This document shows, in pieces, positions 21,740-32,239 of a stretch of DNA of 64,000 nt. The stretch is taken from positions 47,623,530-47,687,529 of the forward strand of contig NC_135721.1 of assembly GCF_964656455.1 (NCBI RefSeq), written 5' to 3'. The position numbers and the translations under genes are program-made. How positions within the stretch are numbered: position 1 is the stretch's first letter; each line of letters begins with the position of its first letter. This stretch comes from Halichoerus grypus. Lineage: Eukaryota; Chordata; Mammalia; Carnivora; Phocidae. The notes beneath the pieces were generated by a model. It ran no database searches, was not told where the DNA came from, and worked only from the letters and a program-made list of their open reading frames with translations.

Positions 21740-21860
21740 TAGCACGGACACGTGGTGGATGCTTTCCCAGTCAGCCCCGAGCCCCGCCTCACTGCTCCTC
21801 TTGCCAAGGTCAGTCTCCAAAAACTGGTTGTCCAATCACATGGGAATGAGTCAGGGCCCT
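21740..21860 (+). promoter_or_regulatory. Cluster of promoter-type motifs
   Basis: Within 110 bp there are an E-box CACGTG (21749-21754), GC box gccccgcctc (21781-21790), CCAAT (21832-21836) and AP-1/MARE TGAGTCAG (21847-21854). These are motif matches only; no transcript is shown. Confidence 0.3.
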
Positions 21861-21869
21861 GCCAGGCTG

Positions 21870-24160
21870 GGTAGGGCATGGGTGTAGGCGGGAGCCAGCG
21901 AGACTTGCACAACCCTAGACCGCTGAGGTCACCGGAGGGAGACCAGCTGCCTCAAGAAACCACAGAGGGGCCCCTCCAAAGACTTCAAGAGGAGAGGTGC
22001 CGGGCAGTAAGATTTCTGGCTTCCAATCTGGCTTGGCCCTCCGATGTGCTCTGTCACTTCCCGGACCAGAGTATTAGCGGGGATAATGAGTCCCTTCCTG
22101 TCTGCCTCTGTGGATAAGGGGAGGGCCTAGGAAATATTAGAGCCAACACCTCTGACATCCTCAAGCTTGACTTTCTGTTCCAGTGAGGCACTGGGCATTC
22201 CTGGGTTGTCAAGTGGGATCGTGGCATCCCAGGGGGGCTTCCAGAACCTCCAGCAGGGTGGAATGCTGCACCTTTCCCAGGACAACTGGCCTGGGGATTC
22301 CTGGCCAGTTTGAGTCTGATAGGAGGCGGACAAAGGATGCCAAGTCTCCAAGCCAGGTCAGCTCAATCTTGGAGACTTCAGAGCCAGCCCGAACTTGTGC
22401 CAAGTATCGGATCCATCCACCTCAGCCCTCCAAAACCATCTGCTGAGGCAGGAAGCCAAGCTGATAGGAATGAAGGCATATAACACTGGAGATGGTACAG
22501 AAAGCACCAAGTTAGAAACAGAGAAACCTATCCCTTCTCCTCATATCTAGAGCTTGTCACACCTGAGCTAAAGGCAACAAAGAAACTTCAGTGCAGCGAT
22601 CCCAAAAGTATATGCCTCTAATGGGGGCAGGGGGCAGAAGAAGGAGGGCAGATTTTTTAATTCCCCCCAACTACCACCACACCCACCTGCAGAAATTCTG
22701 AATCATCTTCCAGGTAAGAATGGCTGCAGTTTTGACAACCAAAAAGATTCAGTAACTACTTACTAAGCACCTCCTGTGTTCTGGCGCCATGTATAAATTC
22801 CTCAAGGTGCTGGGACACACACACACAGTTAAAGAACCTTTGCTCCCCAGTGGGTCATCACTCTGGACTTGTCTGAGCATGACGATTTATTTACTCACGA
22901 GACAGTCCTTCAGGGAGCGTCTGAACCAGCTTCACTTCACCCTTATGGTGGGATGCTACTGAGGAAGTAACCCTCTAGCCCAGCCTGATCCCAGATGCTC
23001 AGCCAGGCAAGTGAGGCAGGGTCTCACGGTCATGGGCAGTCTCCAGCTCTGGTGGAGACAGGTGGTGAACAAAGCAGGGGTTAGCCCCACGGGTGGACAG
23101 AGTGCAGGCAGTCTCAACAGCACAGCGCTTGGAAGTCTGGCCAAGCAGGTTTCCACCGCCAGGAATCTGCAACTGAGCTCTGGGATTTAGGAGAATTCTC
23201 CTGGCTGGGGGCTGGGCAGCAAGAAGGCATAGGCAGAGAGGCAGGGGTCTTAGGAGGTGACCCGGAAAGGAACCCAGGAACAGAGGCCAAAGGGAAAACA
23301 AATGGGGTTTGGCCTTGGACCTTGGGTGTGGGCTCTGGATCACCTTGCCTTGGATCAGATGGAGGGAGGGAAGGGGAAGGAACGAATGGCATGGGAGAAT
23401 ACAGATCAGATGGAGCACTGTGAGCCTGCCGCAGAGGGGATCCACGGGCTCGGCTGAGGAGAATTGGGAGCTGGAAGTAAGGGTTAAGTCCCTGAGCAGC
23501 GAAGGAGTCTGTCCTCTGTCTCGTTAGAACGCACAGCCAGGGCCCCCACCAGCCCACATGGGGCCCTTGAATGAACGGAAAATGGCACCCCCGCCAGGCA
23601 GACCAATTGAGTAGATACACCAGAGACTCTCAGACGGCACCTTTGTACAAAGAGAAAGACTGCATCCTTCTGCAGGAGTAGCCCACACCAAGACACACGG
23701 CTTGCGAACAGAGCATGAGCTGAATTGCAGTGCCCGCTTCTTCCCTTGGTCAGCATCCGTATGCAGTCCACAAACTGCACGTCTGCAGCGCAATGCTCTG
23801 GGAACTGCTCAGGGAGGGGGCGTGTGAACCCTCCCGTTCTCCGTGGCCGTGGACAAGCCTGGACCTCCCAACAAGAGACAGCGACTGCAGGTGGCCTTAA
23901 CTCCGCAGTGGGAGGAAGGGATGTTGAAATAAACAAGACTTTCTGCCTTTGAAAACCAGCCTCACGCCTCAGCTACCACCCCATTGTGTAGCCTTTAATC
24001 GATGTCTTGTTCACACATGTCAGAACTTCAAGAATCTAGCCTAGTGACACCCTGTCCCCATCTAGCAGCCATCGAGCCACAGCTGGAGAGGGACGGACAA
24101 GCTGGCTAGCCTCAGCCACAAGCTTCTGGCTTGAATCTGACCTGCAGGTTATAGTAATTA
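21870..24160. other. Unassigned GC-rich single-copy sequence
   Basis: 2.3 kb with no young SINE and no recognised gene. A (CA)6 tract lies near 22817 and a weak L2/MIR-like patch at 22750-22815. Long overlapping frames on both strands (e.g. 23114-23620 minus) lack domains and look like GC-rich chance frames. Confidence 0.45.
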
Positions 24161-24164
24161 CCAG

Positions 24165-24300
24165 TAACAACTAACAGTTATAGAGCACATTGCAATTTAC
24201 CAAGCGCTTTCACACACAGCATCTCATTTGCTCCCTATGAGCGAGGATGACTGGCAGGCCTCTCACAGAGGAAAAGACAGACTCCAAAAGTCTGACCTGG
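24165..24300 (-). mobile_element. MIR SINE relic
   Basis: 'ttatagagcacattgcaatt', 'accaagcgctttcacacaca' and 'gcatctcatttgctcc' are antisense MIR. Confidence 0.65.
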
Positions 24301-24339
24301 CCAGGGGGGGTAGCAGGGTCGTTGGGAGTAGGCCCCTCT

Positions 24340-24535
24340 GGAGTCTGACTGCCTGGGTTCCCATCCCAGCCCTGCCATTTCCTGGCTGTATGACACAGAG
24401 CAACTTGCTCCACCTTTCTGTGCCTCTGTTTCTCCATGCATGAGATGGGGATGTTAGTAGCTGCTTCATGTACCAGGGGGTTGTGGCAATTAAAATGCTT
24501 AGAACAGTGCCTGACATGGGACAAATGATCCCAGC
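24340..24535 (+). mobile_element. MIR SINE relic
   Basis: 'gactgcctgggttcccatcc', 'gctgtatgacacagagcaac', 'ctctgtttctccatgcatga' and 'aatgcttagaacagtgcctg': a clear sense MIR. The 174-aa minus frame at 24210-24734 lies across it and is rejected. Confidence 0.9.
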
Positions 24536-25112
24536 AGAGAGGGTCTGCTTTCCTAGCCAACTCTGGAAAGTAAGATCCACAATGATGTCCAAAATCTCCC
24601 ATCTTTCCGCAGCCCATTTGAGGCACAATTAAGATTGGGTCCGATCGCCGTGTCACATGGGGGAAATTTAACCACCTGTAAGTTTGTGGAGCACGACTTA
24701 GCCCCCATGTAGCCGGACACAGTGGGCTGAGCACTCAGGGAAGGTGGCCACAGTGCCGGAGAGAGGATGAGTGAAGTAGGTAGAGCGGGTCTAGGCTGGG
24801 CTGGGGCAATGTGTCCCCCAGGAAGGACCCTCTGGCCAAAGGGGCTCAAGGGGGAATACTGGCTCAGTGCAGCCCCTTCCCGCTTTTCAGCAGCATCTTC
24901 CCAGTTTTCCACAGAAGCCCCAAATACTGACTTCTAATGTGTGATATCTTGGTTTTCAATTTTAGCAACTCTTTTGAATTTCCTTAAAACTCGGTGTAGG
25001 CCAGACCAGAGCCAGCTGCAGACCACCAGCTTGTGCTACTTCTCCAGGCTGCCCTCTCTGACTGCCACGCTCTGGAGCCTTCAGCCCCCGCTGACCACTC
25101 ACCTCTCCCCAG

Positions 25113-25240
25113 GCCAGTTCTTGTCCGTGCCCCGGATGGACAGCACCCTGCTTGTTGCTCTCCTTGAGTCTGGAGGGGGTGAAATGCTGGCCATGGAAGC
25201 AGGGGGCATTCTGCCTGGAGCGCAGCAGAGGGAAGGTGCC
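25113..25240 (+). other. Candidate exon, 128 nt (unrecognised)
   Basis: It is bounded by an acceptor 'cactcacctctccccag' and a strong donor 'GCC|gtgagt'. One frame is open throughout (reading ...QFLSVPRMDSTLLVALLES..., 25119-25175) and stays open past the donor. I recognise no family; it could be a non-coding exon or chance. Confidence 0.2.
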
Positions 25241-25242
25241 GT

Positions 25243-25258
25243 GAGTAATTAATTACTC
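25243..25258. promoter_or_regulatory. 16-bp perfect palindrome with TAAT sites
   Basis: 'gagtaattaattactc' contains a palindromic TAATTAATTA, the type of site bound by paired homeodomains. It overlaps the donor of the exon candidate. Confidence 0.3.
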
Positions 25259-25799
25259 AATGACCACGCAGCATGAAAAAGACTGCTATGTAAACAAGAT
25301 AAACCGAGACACACTTCTGAATGGGAAGGTGCAGCGGAAGGTGTTAGGGAAGCGCCGCACACATATAAGATACTATGTGCTCGCTGTCATTTTTTAGTAA
25401 TATCGACTCAGGAGAGTTTGACACCGCAAGCAAACCCCTTCCGAAAGGAAGGAACCTCAAGACCATCTCCCCCAACCTCGCATATGAAGATGAGGAAACT
25501 GAGGGAAACGTGCTTAGGATTCCAGAGCTGGCACCCAGCCTCCCAGCACCAACACGGCACTCCCCACGTGCTCACTGAACCCACTCTCCCAACTGTGATT
25601 CACAGTCCTTGCTTTCCAGGGCCTGTGATTTCCCTACCTGGGGTGCATCCTCATACAAGCCCCCCAAGCACGCTCATTAGGAGCACTTCTGCCCTGGAGC
25701 CTCGGGAAGGTTATGACACATGACTCACATTCGTTGCGTGCCTTATACGTTATCCAGGGACCTCAGTGTGTCCCTTTCTCTGAAAGAGGCACAAGGCAT

Positions 25800-25950
25800 G
25801 GAAGAAAGGACTCAGCCCAGGGTCAGGCAGACCTCATACAAACACCACATACGAGCCAGGTGACTTCGTGTGGGGCATTTGGCATATTTCCTCTCTCTGG
25901 GGATGCATCGGGACTCACTACCACTTGGTATGGGTATAATCGTTAGGAGA
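25800..25950 (+). mobile_element. Possible MIR relic
   Basis: 'ggtcaggcagacctcataca', 'cgagccaggtgacttcgtg' and 'atatttcctctctctgggg' only loosely follow sense MIR. Confidence 0.35.
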
Positions 25951-26089
25951 TTTCTCCATCCCCCAGCTGAAGACGTGTTGCTGAATGACTGCAACACTGA
26001 GTGCCTGATTCTGGTCCAGGAATGCTTTTTGGCTAATAAGTAACATCTTGAGAAATGACGCAAGGTCCTTGAACCCACCAAAGGGAGAG

Positions 26090-26136
26090 CACACACACAC
26101 AGAGACACACATGGGCACACACACACACACATACAC
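26090..26136. repeat. Interrupted (CA)n microsatellite
   Basis: (CA) runs broken by 'gagacacacatggg'. Confidence 0.85.
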
Positions 26137-26139
26137 TGC

Positions 26140-26655
26140 TGAATGGCTGTGGGCAGAGGGCTGCTGAGGAGGTGGCCCTCGGGAACCCACCCGTGGCAGC
26201 TACAAAGCCAGACTTCAGGTCACCCAGTTCCTCCTGAACCAGGGACCGGCAAATGCCTTGGCTGAGGCTGGTGGCCCCTGTCCTCATCTGGTCACTGGCA
26301 CTGAGACACCTTCTCCCTGACTGCTGAGTCCATTTGGCAATCCCGGTGCACATTGAGACAAGACTGTTTTAGCAGCGAATTACAGAGACAATGATCTCAG
26401 CAAGATTGAGGCAATAGGATTAGGGCTGAACAGCACCTGTACTCATACGTGTGTCAATAAACAGAGGATCTACATTCGGGGCAGCAAGGATTTTCCAGAG
26501 AGGAACGACAGGGACTGAAGAAGAGCAACATTTGAGAGTCTATACAGGCAGTGATAGAACAGGCAAAAGAAATCAGGGACTTACTATAAACTCCATCATT
26601 TGGATCCTAATTAACTTAAGAAAATCACCCAGGTTTCTTGGCTATTGTCCTCTCC
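26140..26655. other. Unassigned single-copy sequence
   Basis: Nothing recognised. Confidence 0.4.
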
Positions 26656-26674
26656 ACGTATAAAGGGGTAAGCT

Positions 26675-26867
26675 GGGCGCCTGGGTGGCTCAGTTGGTTA
26701 AGCGACTGCCTTCGCCTCAGGTCATGATCCCGGAGTCCTGGGATCGAGTTCCACGTCAGGCTCCCAGCTCATTGGGGAGCCTGCTTCTCCCTCTGACCCT
26801 CTCCCGTCTCATGCTGTTTCTCTCTCTCTCTCAAATAAATAAGTAAATAATCTTAAAAAAAAATAAA
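26675..26867 (+). mobile_element. Carnivore SINE, with perfect TSD
   Basis: Duplication 'ataaaggggtaagct' at 26660-26674 and 26868-26882. Confidence 0.96.
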
Positions 26868-26884
26868 ATAAAGGGGTAAGCTAT

Positions 26885-28365
26885 CTGGGAGTCAACAGCT
26901 AATAAATGTTTTCAATATGCCAGGTGCTGTATCGAGCAGGGAATCAATACCACCCACCTACAAATGCATGTGTGCGGACACACAGGAGGCGCCCAGGCCC
27001 AGGAAGAGAAAACCATGAGAAAGAAACCGGGAAAGAGGTGATTCTTCCTAAGAGGTAGCCAGAGTAGTAAAAGAGATGGGTCACAGAAGCCAAGGGGAGA
27101 GACAAGAGGGAGCAGGTGGTCGGCCGGTCACACATTGCCAAGAGGTTAAGTTGGATGAGGACTAAAAAAAGGCCCTGGGATTGAGCAGTGAGAAGGTCAT
27201 GAGGGATGGCGAGGACAGTTGATTGCTCTGTAGACTGGAACACAGATGGGAGAGGAAGGGGTGGGGGCAGTAGGGACAGATTTGTGCATTCAGGAAATTT
27301 GCAAAAGGAAAGGCAGAAAGAGTGATGGGTCCGGTGCATTTTGTAGTTTGTAGGGAGTGATGAGGAGTACAGCGAGGGAGGTGAGCTTCAGGCAGGTGGA
27401 GGGACACAGGAGGAACTCAGCCTGGCCAGTAGAAGGAATGTCTGACAGTGGAGATGGTCAGGTAATGGAGATGGGGAGGCAGCTTAGACCTAAGCTACAG
27501 CTTTCCCTTGGAGCGACAGCTGAGGTGGAGGTGTGCCATCTGCTTGAAAAAATCTATGTGGGTTTCCGTCATTTCCCCAAGGAAGCAGTGTGGCTGCAGA
27601 ATCCTGACGTGTATTCCTGTCCACCCACTCCCCCGTCCCCCCCCACACACACACGCAAGCACATACACATTTACTCGCTCCATGTCCCCAGGGACAGGCC
27701 CTTCTCTGGGCCTCATTTTCCTGCCTGAGGCTCCTGACAGCCGTGGGGCTACCTTGGGGGACGGCGGGGGAGGGGAGGTGGACCACGCAGATGGCAGGGA
27801 GTGGGGAGGCACAGAGGGCGGTAACTCAGGGCTTGGCCATGCAAGATCAAGGCTCAGGGATTCCACATTCAAAGCCCAGCTTCCCTTCAAGGGCTGGGTT
27901 CTCCCCAATTGATGGGCAATTCCCGTTCTGCCCGTTCTCCAGTAGTTCTTCCGTTTCCATTCCAAAGATGAACTCAAAGAAGCTTGTATCTGAAAGAAGG
28001 ATTAAAAGACAAAATAGTGAATCGGATGGGAGAGGTCTCTGGCTGCCAGCATGTATGTAATGCCGCCTGTTCCTGGGTGCTTACATAATCCACAGTGAGT
28101 CACAGGGCCAGCAGAGCTGAAACATGATTAAGTCCTTAACCCTTCTGCCTGGAGCAAGGCAAGGCGTGCTACTTAACCCATCTGCTGCCACAGCCCGGCC
28201 TGGGAGAGGGCTGCCCCTGGGTAGGCAGCAACTCAAGTTGAGGTCAGGGCACTGGGAGAGATCCTCTGATTTGCAAAACTCCTCTCTGAGACAACAGCAA
28301 AGTCCTTTTGTTCCACCACATAAACACCTCTGGGAGAGATAGCACATGGAATCCCAGCATTTTAA
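26885..28365. other. Unassigned sequence, purine-rich
   Basis: The 26.95-27.46 kb part, rich in 'gggag/gagg' words, may be an old antisense L2 body, but I could not confirm it. An AC tract lies at 27640-27670. Overlapping frames in all phases at 27.5-28.0 kb argue against coding. Confidence 0.4.
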
Positions 28366-28369
28366 AGCT

Positions 28370-28535
28370 GAGAGGAACTTTGGACTTGTCCAGTCAAATC
28401 TTCTGCCTTCACAGATGAGAACATGGAGGCCCAGTGTCCAGTGTCCAGTGAGGAATTAGCAACTACTCAAGGTCACACCATGAGCTAGTAGCAGAGTGGG
28501 GACTTGAACTTGGGTTTCCTGACAGCAAGCCCACG
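28370..28535 (-). mobile_element. MIR-like relic
   Basis: 'acagatgagaacatggaggc', 'caaggtcacaccatgagcta' and 'gacttgaacttgggtttcc' follow antisense MIR. A 7-bp unit (cagtgtc) is repeated in tandem at 28433-28447. Confidence 0.65.
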
Positions 28536-28575
28536 ATGTGGTAGACATGATGATCTATTAAGAATATTGTCCCAG

Positions 28576-28770
28576 GGGCACCTGGGTGGCTCAGATGGTT
28601 AAGCATCTGCCTTCAGCTCAGGTCATGATCCTAGGGTCCCGGGATCGAGCCCCGCATCAAGCTCCCTGCTCAGCAGGGAGCCTGCCTCTCCCTTTCCCTC
28701 TACTGTTCCCCCTGCTTGTGCTCTCTTGTTCTCTCTGTCAAATAAATAAATTAAATCTTAAAAAAAAAAA
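28576..28770 (+). mobile_element. Carnivore SINE (first of two at one target)
   Basis: Target 'aagaatattgtcccag' (28560-28575) recurs after the tail as 'aagaatattataccag' (28771-28786). Confidence 0.94.
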
Positions 28771-28788
28771 AAGAATATTATACCAGTT

Positions 28789-29010
28789 GGGGTACCTGGG
28801 TGGCTCAGTTGGCTAGGTGTCTGGCTCTTGGTTTCAGCTCAGGTCATGATCTCAGGATCATGGGATCGACCTCCGAATTGGGCTCCCTGCTCGGTGTGGA
28901 GTCTGCTTGGGATTCTCTCTCTTCCTCTCCCTCTGCCCCTCTCCCCACTCACGCTTGTGCTCTCTCTTTCTCTCTCCCCAAATAAATAAATAAATCTTTA
29001 TTTTTTAAAA
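28789..29010 (+). mobile_element. Carnivore SINE (second of two at one target)
   Basis: An older, divergent type ('ggctcttggtttcagctcag', 'gatctcaggatcatgggatc'). It is followed by a third 'aagaatattgtctccc' at 29011. The two copies belong to different subfamilies. Confidence 0.92.
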
Positions 29011-29019
29011 AAGAATATT

Positions 29020-29475
29020 GTCTCCCTATGTCCATTGATAGATGAGTGGGTAAAGAAGATGTGGTATATATATATACAACGGAATATTTATTCAGCCACC
29101 AAAAAATGAAATCTTGACATTTGCAACAGTCAATGGATCTAAAGAGTATAATGCTAAGCAAAATAAGCCAGTCAGAGAAAGATAAATACCGTATGATTTC
29201 ACTCATATATGGAATTTAAGAAACAAAATGAACAAAGAGGGGAAGAAAGAGACAAACCCCAAAATAGACTGTTTACTAGAGAGAATAAAAAGATGGTTAC
29301 CAGAAGGGAAGTGGGTGGGGGGATGGATGACATAGGTGAAGGGCATTAAGAGTATACTTATCTTGACCAGCACTGAGTAATGTATAGAATTGCTGAATCA
29401 CTCTGTTGTACACCTAAAACAAGTATAACTCTGTCTGTTAACTACACTGGAATTTAAACAGTTTTTAATTAAAAA
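29020..29475 (+). mobile_element. L1 LINE 3' end
   Basis: Sense L1: 'gatgtggtatatatatatac', 'ggaatatttattcagccacc', 'gctaagcaaaataagccagt', 'tttcactcatatatggaatt' and 'ctgttgtacacctaaaacaa', then an A-rich end. Confidence 0.9.
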
Positions 29476-29689
29476 GAAGACTATTGCCCCCCTATATTTC
29501 AGCAGGGGACCAAGTGGTTCCCCACTTCACTGTGGCCTGCATCCACCTGCTCTCCTTACACAGTCCTAGCAAGAATGATCCCAAAGAGTTTTCCCTTAAG
29601 TTTCCAAGTTCTACTTAAAATTCTCATAGCTGGAGTTCTTGAGGAAATAGTATCTGGATGCTGGTGGAATCTCCAGGTCTGGAGCCTGT

Positions 29690-29895
29690 CTGTCTGGATG
29701 TGGTTCTATCTCAGACACTTCCCAGCTCAGTGACTTTAGGCATGTTATCTAACTTATTCAAATCTCAGTTGCCTCATCTGTGAAATGGGATAAAAACAAA
29801 AGGATTATTGTGAAATCACTGAAACAATCTATGAAAAGTGCTTCACATAGTGCCTGGCACAGAGTAAGCGCTCACCAAAAGGAAGCCACTGTTTA
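29690..29895 (+). mobile_element. MIR SINE relic
   Basis: 'tcagttgcctcatctgtgaa', 'aggattattgtgaaatcact' and 'agtgcctggcacagagtaag': clear sense MIR. Confidence 0.9.
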
Positions 29896-29899
29896 AATG

Positions 29900-30350
29900 G
29901 CAGAAGCTCCCCTGCCTCCACAAAGAATGGGGAGTTCCTGCTGGGAGCACCCAGGGAATGCTGCCTGCAGGTTGACCCTCAGATACTCGCAACCCTCATG
30001 ATAATCTCTGTCCAGAGCCTTTCTGGGAACACCTCAAAGCTCCACCAGTAATGTAGGCACTGTGTGACCTCAATCCTTTCTAGGTCCTGGCCCTGTAGTT
30101 GCTGGTGTCCAGGTATGAGAACACCTGAATTGCCACATCCCACCTGGTATTGTCTCTGGCAGTGGCAGCAAGGGATTGCCTGAAGGAGAGCTGGCTATCT
30201 TACTGGCTTTCTCCACAAAAGGTTAAAATGCCATCCCCCTGCCCCAAACATCTGTCCTGGTCTCAATAAGAAACCAATTCTGTCAACCAAGAGTTATCTA
30301 ACAAGCGATTGCCAGAAAATCTCTTCTTTTTTATAATTGTTTTATTTATA
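29900..30350. other. Unassigned single-copy sequence
   Basis: Nothing recognised. Confidence 0.4.
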
Positions 30351-30370
30351 TTTAAAGTATGTATTCTTCC

Positions 30371-30404
30371 GTCACTTCTCAGCTTTTGGGCTAAGATCAA
30401 GTGT
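30371..30404 (+). pseudogene. RNU2: U2 snRNA 5' fragment (retropseudogene), with TSD
   Basis: 'gtcacttctcagcttttggg' followed by 'ctaagatcaagtgt' matches the first 34 or so nucleotides of U2 snRNA (ATCGCTTCTCGGCCTTTTGG, CTAAGATCAAGTGT), with a few substitutions and one small indel. It stops abruptly, with no Sm site or 3' stem-loops, so it cannot work in splicing. The perfect 14-bp duplication 'aaagtatgtattct' at 30354-30367 and 30405-30418 flanks it, and there is no poly-A. This is a 3'-truncated, tailless snRNA retroinsertion. Confidence 0.88.
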
Positions 30405-30419
30405 AAAGTATGTATTCTA

Positions 30420-30764
30420 GAGGAATATTAACAGAAGTGAGAGAGGCGTCTGACTAGGGACAGCAGGCAGAGTGGAAGGTGAGATGATGAGGTGGCTTGA
30501 AGACAGGGATGAAATAAGAGTTTGCATGCTGAATGGGGAGGCCTCCTTGCTCCTTCCCCTGTTTGGTTCCAAGAATGCTGGCAGCCTGATTCATATCCCC
30601 CAGGAAGGAGAATAAAGCACCTGAACAGGAGAATTGAATCATACATGGTGAAAGACCTGCAGGTCCTCCAGATAATGACATTTGGAAGTGCCTCATTGCA
30701 GAAGTGGTATCTTTGCCCATTTGCCCTATGGCAGTTGGCCTCAATTCTATCAGACTCAACACCT
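30420..30764. other. Unassigned single-copy sequence
   Basis: Frames are open on both strands (30428-30832 minus, 30522-30794 plus), but none has a recognisable domain and both run into the L1 at 30765. Confidence 0.4.
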
Positions 30765-31130
30765 TTTTTACAAAGTAGCTTTATTAAGGTATAATTGACA
30801 TACAATAAACTGCTCACATTTAAGGTGTACATTTAGAGAGTTTTGACATAGGCATCCACTCATGAAACCATCACCATAATCAAGATAATGAATATATCCA
30901 TCCCCACAAAAGTTTCCTCATGCCCTTTGGTAATCCCCCCTCCTGCCACTCCCTTTTTCACCCGCCCCCCCATCCCCAGGCAGTCATTGATCTTTCTGTT
31001 GCTACAGTTAGTTTGCATTTTTGAGAATTTTCTTAGACTGGAATCATATGTATATACTCTTTTTGCCCAGCTTCTTTCATGGAGCATAATTATTTTGAGA
31101 TTTGACCATGCTGTGGGTGCCAACACCTTC
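30765..31130 (-). mobile_element. L1 LINE 3' UTR (L1MB-type)
   Basis: Antisense L1M: 'attaaggtataattgacata', 'caataaactgctcacattta', 'gaaaccatcaccataatcaa' and 'ttctttcatggagcataatt'. Confidence 0.88.
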
Positions 31131-31151
31131 TTTTTAAAATAAGTATTTTGA

Positions 31152-31355
31152 GGGGTGCCTGGGTGGCTCAGTCGTTAAGCATCTGCCTTCAGCTCAGGTC
31201 ATGATCCCAGGGTCCTGGGATCAAGCCCCGCATCGGGCTCCCTGCCCTGCGGGAAGCCTGCTTCTCCCTCTCCCACTCCCCCTGCTTGTATTCCCTCTCT
31301 CGCTATCTCTCTCTCTGTCAAATAAATAAATAAAATCTTTAAAAATAAATAAAAT
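31152..31355 (+). mobile_element. Carnivore SINE, with 16-bp TSD
   Basis: Duplication 'aaaataagtattttga' at 31136-31151 and 31356-31371. Confidence 0.96.
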
Positions 31356-31371
31356 AAAATAAGTATTTTGA

Positions 31372-32005
31372 AATATCCCCTTCACAATCAGAAATGAAAT
31401 TCACAGTTAAAATAATCAACCTACACATAATTAAAAAAAAAAAAAACATTATAGTGCCCTTACAAAGGAGAAATAGAAGGAAAGTAATTTATGATACAAT
31501 TAACTGTGTTTCACTGTGAAAGCACATGGGCAACATAATTGCGGGTGTTTTCATCTTTTTACAATGAATAAGCTTGGATTTAAGATAAGTTACACAATAT
31601 TCAGCTGAATTTTGCTGACATTTCTTTCATTATATTTTGTTATGTTTTTTATATTTGCCATCTTAAAATAAGGTCTAAATTAGTATATTTGAATCCCCAT
31701 GAGTGAGACAACTACTTGCAGACTAATGTCAGTATATTTGATCACAAGCAGGGCTGTTGTCAATGATATGTCCTTCTAAATGGCGAACAGCCCTTGGTTA
31801 AGTTTTAAACAAAACAAAGTCCAGTGTCCCCTTAATTTAGATGGTCATTGCATTCTTAGAAATGCAAATTTATAGAAATCTCAAGGTATGTTAAATCCAT
31901 GCAAAAAAAATTTATTTGTGTTTATATATCCTAGATCAAATCATTAAAAACAGTTTTTTACATACATAACTGTCCAGGAGAAAATCGAAAGTAAAGCAGA
32001 ACACA
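31372..32005. other. Unassigned AT-rich sequence
   Basis: Nothing recognised; an A14 run at 31433-31446. Confidence 0.4.
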
Positions 32006-32128
32006 GATAGGGTTGCCAGATAAAAAAAAGCAATATTTGAGACATACTGATACAAAAAAAATACATTTTTGTTTACCTGAAATTTCATTTTAACTGGGTG
32101 TCCTATAATTTATCTGTCAACCCTTCAC
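32006..32128. mobile_element. Ancient palindromic repeat relic
   Basis: The left end 'agggttgccagataaa' is near-complementary to the right end 'atttatctgtcaaccct', with 'aatatttgagacatactg' and 'ttaactgggtgtcctata' between. This resembles a common mammalian element ending in 'CTGGCAACCCT'. Confidence 0.5.
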
Positions 32129-32239
32129 ACATGGCAATCTTTATAGTATGGGACTGTCCTGCAAGCCAACAAGCATGCCTGGCACCCACATCCTACACAC
32201 TGGTAGACCTTTAAAAGAAAACTTGATTCCTCTACACTT

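Larger units (their letters stand above)
24540..25790. other. Unassigned single-copy sequence
   Basis: No gene recognised. It includes an exon-like segment at 25113-25240. A weak antisense MIR core ('gaagatgaggaaactgaggg') lies at about 25486-25505. Confidence 0.4.

Noticed and set aside
23114..23620. 168-residue minus-strand open frame
   Set aside because: Several overlapping frames on both strands are open here because of GC content. No acceptor, start context or known domain supports one of them.
24210..24734. 174-residue minus-strand open frame
   Set aside because: It runs antisense through a clear MIR (24340-24535) and shows no domain; other frames in the same stretch are equally open.
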